53,926 nt of DNA from Candidatus Avelusimicrobium faecicola. GTDB taxonomy: Bacteria; Elusimicrobiota; Elusimicrobia; Elusimicrobiales; Elusimicrobiaceae. The notes below the pieces were generated by a model, which worked only from the letters and a program-made list of their open reading frames with translations, had not been told where the DNA came from and made no database searches. Below are positions 37,693-47,097 of this stretch, piece after piece; within the stretch, counting starts at the first letter, position 1, and every line of letters begins with the position of its first letter. The stretch spans positions 1-53,926 of the forward strand of contig UQFW01000002.1 of NCBI GenBank assembly GCA_900540405.1. Reading direction: 5' to 3'. The position numbers were made by a program, and so were the translations under genes.

Positions 37693-39540
37693 ATGCCCAC
37701 AACCAAGATTTTTTTTAATGCGCGCTTGAAAGCGTTGTTTTTGATTGCCTGTGCGGCGTGCGGCGTAATTGCCTTGCGCCTGGTGGACATTCAAGTAGTG
37801 CGGCACGGCTATTATTTGGAAATGGCCGAGCGCAACCGTACGCAGGTGCTGTACCAAACGGCACCGCGCGGGCGCGTGTTTACCTCGGACGGCGTAGCCG
37901 TTGCCAGCAATCAGCCTTCCTTTAGTTTTTATTATTTGGCCGCCGGCCGTAAAGATACCCCTTATTTACAGCATTTAGCGCAGGATTTTGCCCCAAAATT
38001 GGGGTTAAGCGAGGAGGCGTTGACCGACAAGCTGTTAGAGGGCTTAAAAAGCGGCAAAGCGGTAGCCTTGGCCGAAAACCTTTCCCCTAAAACCACCATA
38101 GCCCTGCAAGAATTGCAAATCTATTATCCGGGTGTGTATTTGTTGGAAGAAACCAAGCGGGACTATCCGTACGGCTCTTTTGCCAGCCATTTAATCGGCT
38201 ATTTAGGCAGTATGGAAGACTCGGAATGGCGCAAGCGGGATTTGCGTATGAATTACCGCTTGAACTCCAAAATCGGCAAAAACGGGATAGAAAAAAAATA
38301 CGAGCGCGAACTAAAAGGAACGGACGGCGGCGCCTATTTGGAAGTGGACTACCGCGGCCGCGTAAAGCGCGTGATTGAAGACCGTAAATGGGAGCCGGGC
38401 AGTGATGTGTATTTAACCTTAAATTTTGCCGTACAGCGTGCGGCGGAGGAGGGGCTCAAAAAAACGTCCACCGGGCGCGGGGCGGCGGTGGCGTTGGATA
38501 CCCGCACCGGGGCCGTGTTGGCGTTGGCCAGTGCGCCCGCGTATGACCCGAATATTTTTGTGCCGTACAGTGATGACACTTCCCCCAAAAATAATAAGCA
38601 AATCAGCGAATATAACTTAGCCATCCAGGGTACTTATCCGCCGGCTTCCACATTTAAGATTTTAACGGCTATTGCCGCGTTGCAAGACCCGGATTTCAAC
38701 CCGAACGATAAAATTAAGTGCCCGGGTTATTACAATGCGGGCTCCCGCGTGTTTAAGTGTTGGAAAAAAACCGGGCACGGCCCGATGAATTTGGAAGACG
38801 GCCTGGCCAATTCTTGCGACGTTTACTTTTACGCTACGGCCGCGCAAATCGGCTCAGCCGCTATTGAGCGCGTCCAGCGGGCGTTTATGTTCGGCCGCCC
38901 CACCGGGATTGATTTGCCCGGGGAGCGTTCCGGCAATATGTACGGGCCCACCAAACGCGCGCGCAATAAATCCTACTGGTTTATCGGGGATACGCTCAAT
39001 TTGTCTATCGGTCAGGGGGAACTGCTTGTCACGCCTATAAAGTTGGCGCAATTCGCGGCGGCGATTGCCAGCCGGGGAAAGGTTTTCCGTCCGTATTATG
39101 TGGAAAAACTGGTCAGCAACCATACCGGTAAAGAAACCCCGGTAGGAAAAACGGAAATCCTCAATATGGCGGATTATCCGGCGGATACCTACAATTTAAT
39201 CTGGCATTCCATGAAACACACCACGGATGCAGGCACCGCCCGGTGGGCGAAAATACCGGGGTTGGATGTGTATGCCAAAACGGGTACGGCCCAAAACCCG
39301 CACGGGGACGACCACGCTTGGTTTATGGCTTTTGCCGGGCGGGCCGGAGAAGAACCCTCTATTGCCCTAGCCGTATTTGTGGAATACGGTTTGCACGGCT
39401 CCAGCGCGGCCGGGCCGGTTGCGCGGGAAATGCTAAAAGCCTATTTTGGGGTGGATGACCGCGGAAAGGTGGTTGCATCCGACGTGCCTGCCGCTAATGA
39501 TAAAGAATATAGTGAACTGTTAGAAAACCTGGGGGATTAA
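37693..39540 (+). CDS. mrdA: Penicillin-binding protein 2, peptidoglycan transpeptidase
   Basis: The 615 residues have one N-terminal membrane helix, a dimerisation domain (NRTQVLYQTAPRGRVFTSDG) and a transpeptidase domain. Its Ser nucleophile is S319 in PPASTFK, followed by SCD in ANSCDVYF and K529-T-G-T. It cross-links peptidoglycan during elongation together with RodA. It overlaps rodA by one base (TAATG). Confidence 0.96.
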   Translation: MPTTKIFFNARLKALFLIACAACGVIALRLVDIQVVRHGYYLEMAERNRTQVLYQTAPRGRVFTSDGVAVASNQPSFSFYYLAAGRKDTPYLQHLAQDFAPKLGLSEEALTDKLLEGLKSGKAVALAENLSPKTTIALQELQIYYPGVYLLEETKRDYPYGSFASHLIGYLGSMEDSEWRKRDLRMNYRLNSKIGKNGIEKKYERELKGTDGGAYLEVDYRGRVKRVIEDRKWEPGSDVYLTLNFAVQRAAEEGLKKTSTGRGAAVALDTRTGAVLALASAPAYDPNIFVPYSDDTSPKNNKQISEYNLAIQGTYPPASTFKILTAIAALQDPDFNPNDKIKCPGYYNAGSRVFKCWKKTGHGPMNLEDGLANSCDVYFYATAAQIGSAAIERVQRAFMFGRPTGIDLPGERSGNMYGPTKRARNKSYWFIGDTLNLSIGQGELLVTPIKLAQFAAAIASRGKVFRPYYVEKLVSNHTGKETPVGKTEILNMADYPADTYNLIWHSMKHTTDAGTARWAKIPGLDVYAKTGTAQNPHGDDHAWFMAFAGRAGEEPSIALAVFVEYGLHGSSAAGPVAREMLKAYFGVDDRGKVVASDVPAANDKEYSELLENLGD

Positions 39541-40868
39541 TGCTGAAGACGGGAACCAAACGCAATAAATTGGATTGGATATTGTTTTTTGCCATGCTGG
39601 GGCTGGTGATTATCGGGGCCTTGTGTGTGATGTCGGCCGTGAACAGCATTTCGTTTACAAACAGCGTGGTGCGCACGCACGCGGTGGCGCTTTGCTTGGG
39701 CGGGGCGGCCTTTTTTGTAGGGTGGAGCTTTAACTATCAAATTTATGACGAACAATGGAAGGCCCTGTACGGATTTGTGCTCCTTTTGTTGGTGGCGGTG
39801 CTGGTGTTGGGCTCGTACCAGCGCGGGAGCCGCTCTTGGATTGTTTTGCCGTTTTTCTCTATGCAGCCGGCGGAGCTTTGCCGGGTGCTGACCCTGCTGA
39901 TTGCCGCCGCCTTTTTGGACCGCCGCGGTACGCGCATCCGCGATACAAGTACACTGGTGGGACTGGGGCTTTTAATTGCGCCGATTTTCGGGCTGATTAT
40001 GCTTCAGCCGGATTTTTCGTCCATTGTTATTACTTTCCCCGCGCTTGTGGTGCTTTTGTACTGTACTGGGGTTAATATGTTTTATTTGCTTTTACTGGTG
40101 TTATTCGGCGGGGTGGCCGGGATTTGTACGATTGGTTGGACGTATGTATATCTGCACCCGGAACTTATGGATTATGCGCTGGTGCGGCTGTTCTTTCAGA
40201 CCGGAAATAACGGTTGGTATATGGCCGGGGCGTGTTTATTAGTGATGGTCCTGGGCTATGGCACTTGGTGGCTGTTTAGGCAGTTGCGCATTTTCCTGCC
40301 GTCGTTTTACTTTGTGTTGGGGACGGCGGTGGTGTTGGGCGGATTTTTTGCCGGGGTGTTTGTAGACCACCAGATGAAAACATACCAGCGTAAGCGCGTG
40401 GAAGCCTTTTTGGCCCCGAAGTCCGACCCGAAAGGCGCCGGCTACAACGTGTTGCAAGCGCAAATTGCCATGGGCTCCGGCGGCGTGTTGGGCAAGGGGT
40501 TGTTTTCGGGTACGCAATCGCGCTTGGGGTTCGTGCCGGAAAAACACACGGATTTTATTTTGGCAGTAGTGGGGGAAGAATTGGGCCTGTGGGGTACTTT
40601 AACGGTACTGGGGCTCTATTTACTGATTTTATGGAGACTGGTGATGATTGGTTATAGCGCCAGTGACCGGTACGGCTATTTGGTGTGCGGAGGGATGTTT
40701 GGCATGTTTTTTACCTACATGATAATCAACTTCGGCATGCTGATTGGCATTGTGCCCGTGGCGGGGATACCGCTGCCGTTTATCTCATACGGAGGCTCCA
40801 ACCTGGTGTCCAGTTTACTGGCGCTGGGGGTGGCGCAGTCCGTCTATGCGCGGCGCATACGCGCGTAA
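39540..40868 (+). CDS. rodA: Peptidoglycan glycosyltransferase RodA
   Basis: The 442 residues make about ten membrane helices of the SEDS family. Conserved segments include RGSRSWI (first half), LQPDFSSIVI with the key Asp, QSRLGFVPEKHTDFILAVVGEELG and the end GIVPVAGIPLPFISYGGSNLV. It polymerises glycan strands as partner of PBP2. Confidence 0.96.
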   Translation: MLKTGTKRNKLDWILFFAMLGLVIIGALCVMSAVNSISFTNSVVRTHAVALCLGGAAFFVGWSFNYQIYDEQWKALYGFVLLLLVAVLVLGSYQRGSRSWIVLPFFSMQPAELCRVLTLLIAAAFLDRRGTRIRDTSTLVGLGLLIAPIFGLIMLQPDFSSIVITFPALVVLLYCTGVNMFYLLLLVLFGGVAGICTIGWTYVYLHPELMDYALVRLFFQTGNNGWYMAGACLLVMVLGYGTWWLFRQLRIFLPSFYFVLGTAVVLGGFFAGVFVDHQMKTYQRKRVEAFLAPKSDPKGAGYNVLQAQIAMGSGGVLGKGLFSGTQSRLGFVPEKHTDFILAVVGEELGLWGTLTVLGLYLLILWRLVMIGYSASDRYGYLVCGGMFGMFFTYMIINFGMLIGIVPVAGIPLPFISYGGSNLVSSLLALGVAQSVYARRIRA

Positions 40869-40880
40869 AAGGAAAACGAC

Positions 40881-41570
40881 ATGATAAACACGCCAAAAAT
40901 TTATAAAATGCGTATAGAGTTTACTGTGTCCGGCCGTCCGGACCACAAACGCATTTTTAACGTATTACGCAACGCAGTGTTGGGGAGCGGACTGGCGTTT
41001 GAGCCTGCTAAAATAAATAAAAATTGGCCCCGGTTGGCGTATGGCCCGGTATTGGGATATGCGCAGGAAAGTTTAGGGGAATATGCCGATATTTATTTAA
41101 CCCAACCTGTCAGCACACAAGAAGCCCGGCAGGCATTGGCTCAAGCCGCCGGAAACTCTTTAACCATAAAACGGGTGGAGCGCGTGCCGTATGCGTTGCC
41201 GTCCGTGAGCAACCTGGTTGCGGCGGCCTGTTATTGGCTGGAGGGGGATTTTAAGCACTTATCTCCCGGCCCCGGTTTGGCGGAGTTTATCAACGCCTCC
41301 CGGGCCGTGGCCGTCATTACGGCCCCTAACGGTATGACGCGGGAAGAAAACATTAAGCCGTATGTTTTGGCCTGCGAACAGCCGCAAGCGGATAAAATAG
41401 TGCTTACTTTGCAAACGGTGGAAGGAAAAACCCTCAAGCCGGAATACGTGGTGGCCGCCTGGTTGGGGCTTACCATTATGCAAGGGGAAGAATTTACCGT
41501 AGAAAACGTAAAGTTTATTCGGGAAGGTTTATACTGGCGTGACACGCAAGGCGCGTTGCACCGCATTTGA
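40881..41570 (+). CDS. DUF2344 / TIGR03936-type protein
   Basis: The 229 residues carry the family opening RIEFTVSGRPDHKRIFNVLRNAV, a mid segment YADIYLTQPV and alternating beta/alpha sequence. In many bacteria this domain lies next to rng and is sometimes fused to a radical-SAM protein; its reaction is not known. Here it stands directly before rng. The AGGA site eight bases upstream supports the first ATG; a second ATG nine codons later is possible. Confidence 0.8.
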   Translation: MINTPKIYKMRIEFTVSGRPDHKRIFNVLRNAVLGSGLAFEPAKINKNWPRLAYGPVLGYAQESLGEYADIYLTQPVSTQEARQALAQAAGNSLTIKRVERVPYALPSVSNLVAAACYWLEGDFKHLSPGPGLAEFINASRAVAVITAPNGMTREENIKPYVLACEQPQADKIVLTLQTVEGKTLKPEYVVAAWLGLTIMQGEEFTVENVKFIREGLYWRDTQGALHRI

Positions 41571-41591
41571 GTTGTACAGAGAGGAATTTTT

Positions 41592-43046
41592 ATGACGAAA
41601 AATTTGGAAACCAGCCCTAAAGTGGAAGTGATTGTGAATACCTCGTTTGAGGAAACACGCATTGCCATTATGGAAGACGGGCGCATTAACGAAATTATTT
41701 GGGAACGCCGCGGCGCACTCAACATTGTGGGTAATATTTATAAAGCCACGGTGGAAAACGTACTGCCGGGTATTTCCAGCGCGTTTTTGAACATCGGCTA
41801 CGAAAAGAACGCCTATTTGTATATTTCGGACATTTTAGGCGGCGATAAAAAGAACATTGATAAAGTGCTTAAAAAAGGCCAGGAAGTAATGGTGCAGGTG
41901 GTAAAAGATGCCATCGGCACCAAAGGGATGAAAGTGACCATGGACGTGACGCTCCCCGGCCGCTATTTGGTGCTTACGCCGAACCAAAGTTTTGTGGGTG
42001 TATCTAAAAATATAGAAGACAGCGAATCGCGCCATAAATTAAACGAAATCGTGCAAGATTTAGCCGCCAAACACTTAAACGGCATGGGGTGCATTGTCCG
42101 CACGGAAGCCGAAGAAGCCAGCAAAGACGAACTGGAACGCGAAGTAAAATACCTGTACCGCCAATGGCAATCCATTTTGAAACGCTTTGAAACCATGCGC
42201 TCCCCGCAGTTGTTGCACGAAGATATGGACGCCGTTTTGCAGGTGGCGCGGGATGTACTTTCCGAAAATGCCAGCGTGTACTTGCTGGATAACCAAAAAG
42301 ATTACGAGCGCGTGCTGGACTTTGTAAAAAAGAATTCGCCGGAACTGGCCGACCGCGTAAAACTCTACAAAGGCAAAACGCCTATTTTTGAAGCGTACGA
42401 TATTGAGCCGGAAATTGACAATTTGCGCAAAATCAAATTGCCGCTTCCCAACGGGGGCAGTATTATTATCCAAGAGGCGGAATCCCTCTGCGCCATTGAC
42501 GTAAACACCGGCAAATTTACGGGGAATAAATCGCAGGAAGAAACCGTCACCCAAACCAATATTGAAGCCGCTAACGAAATTGCCCACCAACTGCGCCTGC
42601 GCAACATCGGCGGGATTATTGTCATTGACTTTATTGATATGCGCAAAGCCTCCAGCCGCCACCGCGTGGTGGAAGCGCTGACCAAAGCCGTGCATGGGGA
42701 TAGAGCCAAAATCCGCATTTTGCCTATTACGCGCCTGGGCCTGGTGGAAATGACCCGCGAACGCAAACGCGAAAGCACCGGCAGTTTCATCAGCGAAGAA
42801 TGCCCGCAGTGCCACGGCTCCGGGCGGGTACTGTCCGCCGAGAGCATGCGCATTAAAATCCAGCGCGAAATTTACGACCTGACTAACGGACGCCCCGGCG
42901 GAAATTTGCGGGTAGTGTTGCACCCGGTGTTGGCGGAAGCCATTAAGCAAAAACAGGCGGATATTGAAGAAAACATCCACCGTTCGCTTAAAATCCAGGC
43001 GGACCCGCAAATTGCGTGGGAAGATTACAAAATTGTGTTAGAGTAA
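41592..43046 (+). CDS. rng: Ribonuclease G/E family endoribonuclease
   Basis: The 484 residues have an S1-like RNA-binding domain (about 40-125, NIYKATVENVLPGISSAFLNIG). A DNase I-like catalytic domain follows with D303 (CAIDVNTG) and D346 (VIDFIDM), which coincide with the numbering of the E. coli RNase E pair. The zinc-link CPQC is at 404-407. No long C-terminal degradosome scaffold is present, so it resembles RNase G. It processes rRNA and mRNA. GAGGA precedes the ATG. Confidence 0.95.
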   Translation: MTKNLETSPKVEVIVNTSFEETRIAIMEDGRINEIIWERRGALNIVGNIYKATVENVLPGISSAFLNIGYEKNAYLYISDILGGDKKNIDKVLKKGQEVMVQVVKDAIGTKGMKVTMDVTLPGRYLVLTPNQSFVGVSKNIEDSESRHKLNEIVQDLAAKHLNGMGCIVRTEAEEASKDELEREVKYLYRQWQSILKRFETMRSPQLLHEDMDAVLQVARDVLSENASVYLLDNQKDYERVLDFVKKNSPELADRVKLYKGKTPIFEAYDIEPEIDNLRKIKLPLPNGGSIIIQEAESLCAIDVNTGKFTGNKSQEETVTQTNIEAANEIAHQLRLRNIGGIIVIDFIDMRKASSRHRVVEALTKAVHGDRAKIRILPITRLGLVEMTRERKRESTGSFISEECPQCHGSGRVLSAESMRIKIQREIYDLTNGRPGGNLRVVLHPVLAEAIKQKQADIEENIHRSLKIQADPQIAWEDYKIVLE

Positions 43047-43089
43047 AGGTGTGGGGCCTGTGCCGTGCGGTGCGGGCCCCGTTTTGGCT

Positions 43090-44859
43090 ATGAAGAAACT
43101 GCTTCTTGCGTTGTTTGCCGCTTTGTTTAGCTTTTTTACCTGCGTGCCCGGTTGGGCGCAGGGCCAAACGCCTGTAAAAGTGATTGGGAAAGACAAAGGG
43201 GAGGTCACCTCTCTTTTGGCGAACGGAATTACTTATTTGGATGTACAGCAGACGGCTAAAAAAATCGGCGCAAACGTGGAGCTGTATTCCGCCGCCAAAC
43301 AAGCCAAAGTGACCTTAAAAGGGTTTTCCTCCATTTTAACCGCGGGGGAAAGCCAGGTCATTCTCAACGGCCAGCCGGTAGCGTTGGGCGAAAGCGTGAT
43401 AGCCTACCGCGGGCGGATTATGGCTCCGGTGGCCTTTTTTACGTTGCCCGCGTTAGGCAAGGCGTTGGATAGAAAAATTACTTTTGAAAATAACACGCTG
43501 TGGGTGGAAAAGAATTTTAATTTGGCGTATGCGGAAAAAACCCAACTCCCCGGCGGGGAGCATTTGGTGTTTGATATGACGGCCCCGCTGCAATATGTTT
43601 CCCACCGGGCCAATGCGCACACGGTGGAAATTACCTTTCCGCGTGCGGTGTTAAAGCGGGAGTTATTTTTGCGCCTGAAAGGGGATTTTATCTATTCCGT
43701 GCAAATGCGCCAGCAGGACGGCTCGGCCGTATTAAAAATTATTTTGAACCGCGGCGTAGAGGAGTGGTCGGCCGGCACGCGGGGGGACCAATGGGTCTTC
43801 CGCGCCGCTAAAAATAAAACGTCTGCCCCTATTGTCCGTGCGCCGGAACCCGCGGCGGTGGGGCCGGAAACGTATTTGTCTTCAGCCCAGCCTGCCGGGC
43901 CCAAGCCGGCCGTACTGTTGCCTGCGCCCAGCGTAATGGAGGAGGACTCCTCCGCGGCCCCGGAAAAGGCGGAAAACGCCCAGGCCCCGGCAACGCAAAA
44001 GCCTGCCGCCCCGGCTCAAACGGCGCCGCAAGTTCAAGCGGGCAAAACCGCTGTGGTGCAAGCGGCCCCCGGTGCTACCCTTTCCCCGGCTAAGCCCGCC
44101 GCCCCGGCCAAACCGGCCGCCAAGGAGCTTAAACCGGCGGTTATTCACCAAGGGGTGGAATCCGTGGCGCGTAAAAAAATGCGTATTATGGTGGACCCCG
44201 GCCACGGCGGGAAAGACCCCGGCGCGGTGCGCCGTAAACAGCGGGAAAAAGATTGGAATTTAGCGGTTGCCAAAGAATTGTACGCTCTACTAAAAAAAGG
44301 CGGGTTTGAAGTGCGCATGACGCGCGATAAAGATGTGTTTATTCCGCTGTCGGACCGCTCCAAACAGGCCAATAATTTCAAGGCGGATTTGTTTGTGTCC
44401 GTGCATACCAACGCTTCCAAAAATTCCAGAGCAAACGGTTTTCAGGTGTATTTCCGCTCCGAAAAAGCCACCGACAAAGAAGCCGCCGAAGTGGCCGCCC
44501 TGGAAAACGAAGCCATGCAATATGAAGAAGTCCACTACAATTTTGTGGATGCTTTACTGCAATCGCTCGCCAAAAACGAATATATTAACGAAAGTTCCAA
44601 ACTGGCGGGCTATGTGCGTAATTCCGTTTTCAAACAGCCGGGCATTGGTATTGCGGTCAACCGCAACAGCAGTGTGCGGCAAGCCAATTTTTATGTGCTA
44701 AAAGGGGTAAACAGCCCGGCTATTCTGGTGGAAATGGGCTACATCAGCAGCCCCAAAGACCGCGGGAGGCTTTCCCAAGCGGCGGTGCGCAAAAAAATGG
44801 CGCAGGGCCTTTATAACGGCATATATGATTACGCCAAAAAAGAAGGCTGGCTGAAATAA
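43090..44859 (+). CDS. N-acetylmuramoyl-L-alanine amidase, Amidase_3 type
   Basis: I take the ATG that begins a signal peptide (MKKLLLALFAALFSF..GWAQ), giving 589 residues. An N-terminal copper-amine-oxidase-like beta domain (about 35-140) and an AMIN-like region precede a Pro/Ala-rich linker (about 260-355). The zinc amidase domain follows. Ligands and catalytic residues are H372 (DPGHGG), E386 (REKDW), H439 (SVHTN) and E548 (VEMGY). It cleaves the peptide from muramic acid in wall turnover. A terminator follows. Confidence 0.93.
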   Translation: MKKLLLALFAALFSFFTCVPGWAQGQTPVKVIGKDKGEVTSLLANGITYLDVQQTAKKIGANVELYSAAKQAKVTLKGFSSILTAGESQVILNGQPVALGESVIAYRGRIMAPVAFFTLPALGKALDRKITFENNTLWVEKNFNLAYAEKTQLPGGEHLVFDMTAPLQYVSHRANAHTVEITFPRAVLKRELFLRLKGDFIYSVQMRQQDGSAVLKIILNRGVEEWSAGTRGDQWVFRAAKNKTSAPIVRAPEPAAVGPETYLSSAQPAGPKPAVLLPAPSVMEEDSSAAPEKAENAQAPATQKPAAPAQTAPQVQAGKTAVVQAAPGATLSPAKPAAPAKPAAKELKPAVIHQGVESVARKKMRIMVDPGHGGKDPGAVRRKQREKDWNLAVAKELYALLKKGGFEVRMTRDKDVFIPLSDRSKQANNFKADLFVSVHTNASKNSRANGFQVYFRSEKATDKEAAEVAALENEAMQYEEVHYNFVDALLQSLAKNEYINESSKLAGYVRNSVFKQPGIGIAVNRNSSVRQANFYVLKGVNSPAILVEMGYISSPKDRGRLSQAAVRKKMAQGLYNGIYDYAKKEGWLK

Positions 44860-44884
44860 ATTTTACAACCGCCCCCATACCATA

Positions 44885-44920
44885 AAAAGGCCCCGAGCAG
44901 TTCGTCGGGGCGTTTTTTAT
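44885..44920 (+). terminator. Terminator after the amidase gene
   Basis: GCCCCGA (44890-44896) pairs with TCGGGGC (44905-44911), then a T run. Upstream A residues could make it work in both directions. Confidence 0.88.
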
Positions 44921-44984
44921 TTATGCGCGTGGCCCCGGTTTTTACGGCCGCGGTGGGAAGCGCACGCGGGGCAAGAGCATAAAT

Positions 44985-44993
44985 TGATAAAAT
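44985..44993 (+). promoter_or_regulatory. Extended -10 promoter, leaderless type
   Basis: TGA-TAAAAT ends six bases before the ATG at 45000. No Shine-Dalgarno is visible. The sequence ATTGATAAAATAATT is identical to that of the rplJ promoter at 4924-4938. Confidence 0.6.
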
Positions 44994-44999
44994 AATTTT

Positions 45000-45530
45000 A
45001 TGAAAATGTATTTGGTTTTATTTTGGATTTTTGCCAAAATCGGCGCGTTTACTTTGGGCGGCGGCTATGCCATGCTCCCCCTGATTGAGCGCGAAATTGT
45101 GGATAATAAAAAATGGATAGACCGCCCGGAATTTTTGGATTTAGTGGCCATCGCCCAATCGGCCCCCGGCATTTTGGCGGTAAATATGGCAATTTTTGTG
45201 GGGTATAAAATAAAAGGCACGTTGGGGAGCGTCGCGGCTACTTTGGGGGCGGTGTTGCCGTCTTTTATCATCATTTTGTTAATAGCTCTTTGCTTTAGGG
45301 GGTATAAAGATAACCCGGTAGTAGCGCGTGTTTTTAAGGGGATTCGCCCCGCCGTGGTGGCGCTGATTGCCGTGCCGGTAGTCAATATGGGCCGCACGGT
45401 GTGCAAACGCCCGGCGGCGTGGCTGATTCCCGCCGCGGTGGCGCTGGGCGTGTGGAAGGCGGGGGTTTCCCCGGTGGGGATTGTACTAGCGGCCGGGCTG
45501 ATTGGTTGGCTGTGGGGGCGTAAAAAATGA
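45000..45530 (+). CDS. chrA: Chromate transporter, first half-size subunit
   Basis: The 176 residues match one CHR domain: FWIFAKIGAFTLGGGYAMLPLIEREIV, then FLDLVAIAQSAPGILAVNMAIFVGY and several membrane helices. Full-length ChrA carries two such halves; here they are separate genes. The family exports chromate or related oxyanions, but the substrate in such short pairs is uncertain. The stop overlaps the second gene by four bases (ATGA). It appears to be made from a leaderless transcript. Confidence 0.88.
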   Translation: MKMYLVLFWIFAKIGAFTLGGGYAMLPLIEREIVDNKKWIDRPEFLDLVAIAQSAPGILAVNMAIFVGYKIKGTLGSVAATLGAVLPSFIIILLIALCFRGYKDNPVVARVFKGIRPAVVALIAVPVVNMGRTVCKRPAAWLIPAAVALGVWKAGVSPVGIVLAAGLIGWLWGRKK

Positions 45531-46096
45531 TTTTTTGGAAACTCTTTTTCACTTTTTTTAAGATAGGTTTGTTTAACTTCGGCGGCGGGTACGCCATGAT
45601 TTCGTTTATCCAGCATGAGGTTGTTTATAAACAGGCTTGGCTGAATACGGCGGAATTTACCGATATTGTGGCCGTCAGCCAAATGACCCCCGGCCCCATT
45701 GGCATTAACCTGGCTACCTATACAGGCTACACCGCCGGGCACGATTGGTTTTTAGCCGCGCTGGGGCCGCAAGGGGCCGCGTGGGGCGGCGTGTTGGGCA
45801 GTTGCGTGGCTACGTTTGCGGTGTGTTTGCCCTCGTTTATTTTAATGTTATTGGTAAGCAAGTATTTCTTAAAATATAAAGAATCGTCCGGCGTGAAAGC
45901 GGTTTTCGGCGCGTTGCGCCCGGCGGTGGTAGGGTTAATAGCCGCCGCGGCACTGGTGCTGTGCAACGCGGATAATTTTATAGATTATAAAAGTGTTTTG
46001 TTTTTTGCCGGAGCCTTTTGCGCCACTTATTTTTTTAAGTTGGGGCCTGTTAAAATAATTTTTTTAAGCGGAATTTTGGGGTTTTTAGTCTATTAA
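45527..46096 (+). CDS. Chromate transporter, second half-size subunit
   Basis: The 189 residues form the partner CHR domain: FFKIGLFNFGGGYAMISFIQHEVV, FTDIVAVSQMTPGPIGINLATYTGY and about five membrane helices. Sequence and topology parallel the first gene, as expected for a heterodimer with inverted halves. Translation is coupled through a four-base overlap. Confidence 0.88.
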   Translation: MIFWKLFFTFFKIGLFNFGGGYAMISFIQHEVVYKQAWLNTAEFTDIVAVSQMTPGPIGINLATYTGYTAGHDWFLAALGPQGAAWGGVLGSCVATFAVCLPSFILMLLVSKYFLKYKESSGVKAVFGALRPAVVGLIAAAALVLCNADNFIDYKSVLFFAGAFCATYFFKLGPVKIIFLSGILGFLVY

Positions 46097-46142
46097 AAAT
46101 AAGGTTTTACCGTCTGAAAGTTAGTTTCTCCTAAAAAAATGC

Positions 46143-46172
46143 TTGTTAGCCTTACCTAACTTTTGATATAAT
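46143..46172 (+). promoter_or_regulatory. Promoter for the secreted trypsin-fold protein
   Basis: TTGTTA (46143-46148), an 18-base spacer and TATAAT (46167-46172) in the TTTGATATAATA context seen at 4858. A Shine-Dalgarno (aggaga) follows at 46194. Confidence 0.65.
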
Positions 46173-46207
46173 AAATGTATCAAAGTTGTACTTAGGAGAA
46201 AAAGAAA

Positions 46208-46957
46208 ATGAATACAAAGTTGTTGTCCGTAGTCCTTTTATTAGCCGCCGTACCGGCATTTGCCACTACCGCTGACCAGGTGGAACAAGTGTTGCATCGC
46301 AAAGATGTAGCCGCCCGCCGCACCCAACAGGCAAAGGCCAAGCAAACGCCCCAAGTATCCCTGACCTTTGAATGGGAACAAAAAAATCTGGTTCAAAAAG
46401 CGCGCTACCGCATTGGCCGCGTAAGAAGACGGATGTATTGGGAAAGTAAACACAACCTAACTACCTGCTCCGGCGTGGTAATAAACGGCCGCGTGCTTAC
46501 CGTGGCGGACTGTGCCAAAAATGGCGATTATGTCTTAAAAACTATGCAGGTGCGCCTGTATGACGGTAAAAAGATAAACGTAGCCGGGGCAAAAGTGCAA
46601 ATAAACGGAGATTTTGCTTTTGCCGACCTGCCTGCCGCGTTGATTAAGCAGGTTCCGGCGGTGGCCGCGGGCATAGCGCCCAAAGGGGCCGATTTGGAAA
46701 GCGCCTACGGCGCGGAAGTTAATAACGCGGCCGCCATGTTCTTTTTGAGCCATGGGGTGTTATCTCCCCGCGCGAACCGCAGCCCGTTTGGCATTAGAAA
46801 GACCATGAAACGCGGCACGCCTTTCTTTTATAAAGGTAAAGTAGTGGCTTTGTGCAGTTATGTACCCAAATACTTGCCGGTGGGTTGGCATTCTTCGCCG
46901 GAAGATGCGTTGGCGGTCTTGCGCGTGGATAACGGCGCGGCCGTATTGAAAAAATAA
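46208..46957 (+). CDS. Secreted trypsin-fold protein, likely inactive
   Basis: A signal peptide (MNTKLLSVVLLLAAVPAFA) precedes a 230-residue mature part. TTCSGVVINGRVLTVADC (about 85-102) matches the chymotrypsin-family CSG..I....VLTAAHC block, but the His position is Asp101. GDFAFADL (134-141) fits the Asp block. RGTPFFYKGKVVALCS (202-217) takes the place of GDSGGP and has no Ser nucleophile. I infer a pseudoprotease that may bind rather than cut. The fold call rests on motif spacing only. Confidence 0.65.
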   Translation: MNTKLLSVVLLLAAVPAFATTADQVEQVLHRKDVAARRTQQAKAKQTPQVSLTFEWEQKNLVQKARYRIGRVRRRMYWESKHNLTTCSGVVINGRVLTVADCAKNGDYVLKTMQVRLYDGKKINVAGAKVQINGDFAFADLPAALIKQVPAVAAGIAPKGADLESAYGAEVNNAAAMFFLSHGVLSPRANRSPFGIRKTMKRGTPFFYKGKVVALCSYVPKYLPVGWHSSPEDALAVLRVDNGAAVLKK

Positions 46958-47031
46958 ATTTGTCCGGCCGGGCCATACGGCCGGATTAAGGGTGCGCATA
47001 AAACAGTCTCCTCGCACCTGCTGAAACTATT

Positions 47032-47066
47032 CACGCCGCACCGGGCAGGGTGCGGCGTGAGTTTTT
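47032..47066 (+). terminator. Terminator after the trypsin-fold gene
   Basis: CACGCCGCACC (47032-47042), loop GGGCAG, then GGTGCGGCGTG (47049-47059) and AGTTTTTA. The stem is perfect. An earlier GC-rich hairpin (TCCGGCC..GGCCGGA) lies near 46963-46985. Confidence 0.85.
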
Positions 47067-47074
47067 ATTGGTAA

Positions 47075-47090
47075 ACCGTTTTCAAACGGT
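47075..47090 (-). terminator. Probable terminator of the minus-strand metalloprotease gene
   Basis: ACCGTTT and AAACGGT pair across a two-base gap, 8 bases past the minus-strand stop. On that strand the following sequence is only weakly T-rich, so the convergent 47032-47066 hairpin may help. Confidence 0.5.
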
Positions 47091-47097
47091 GTAAAAG

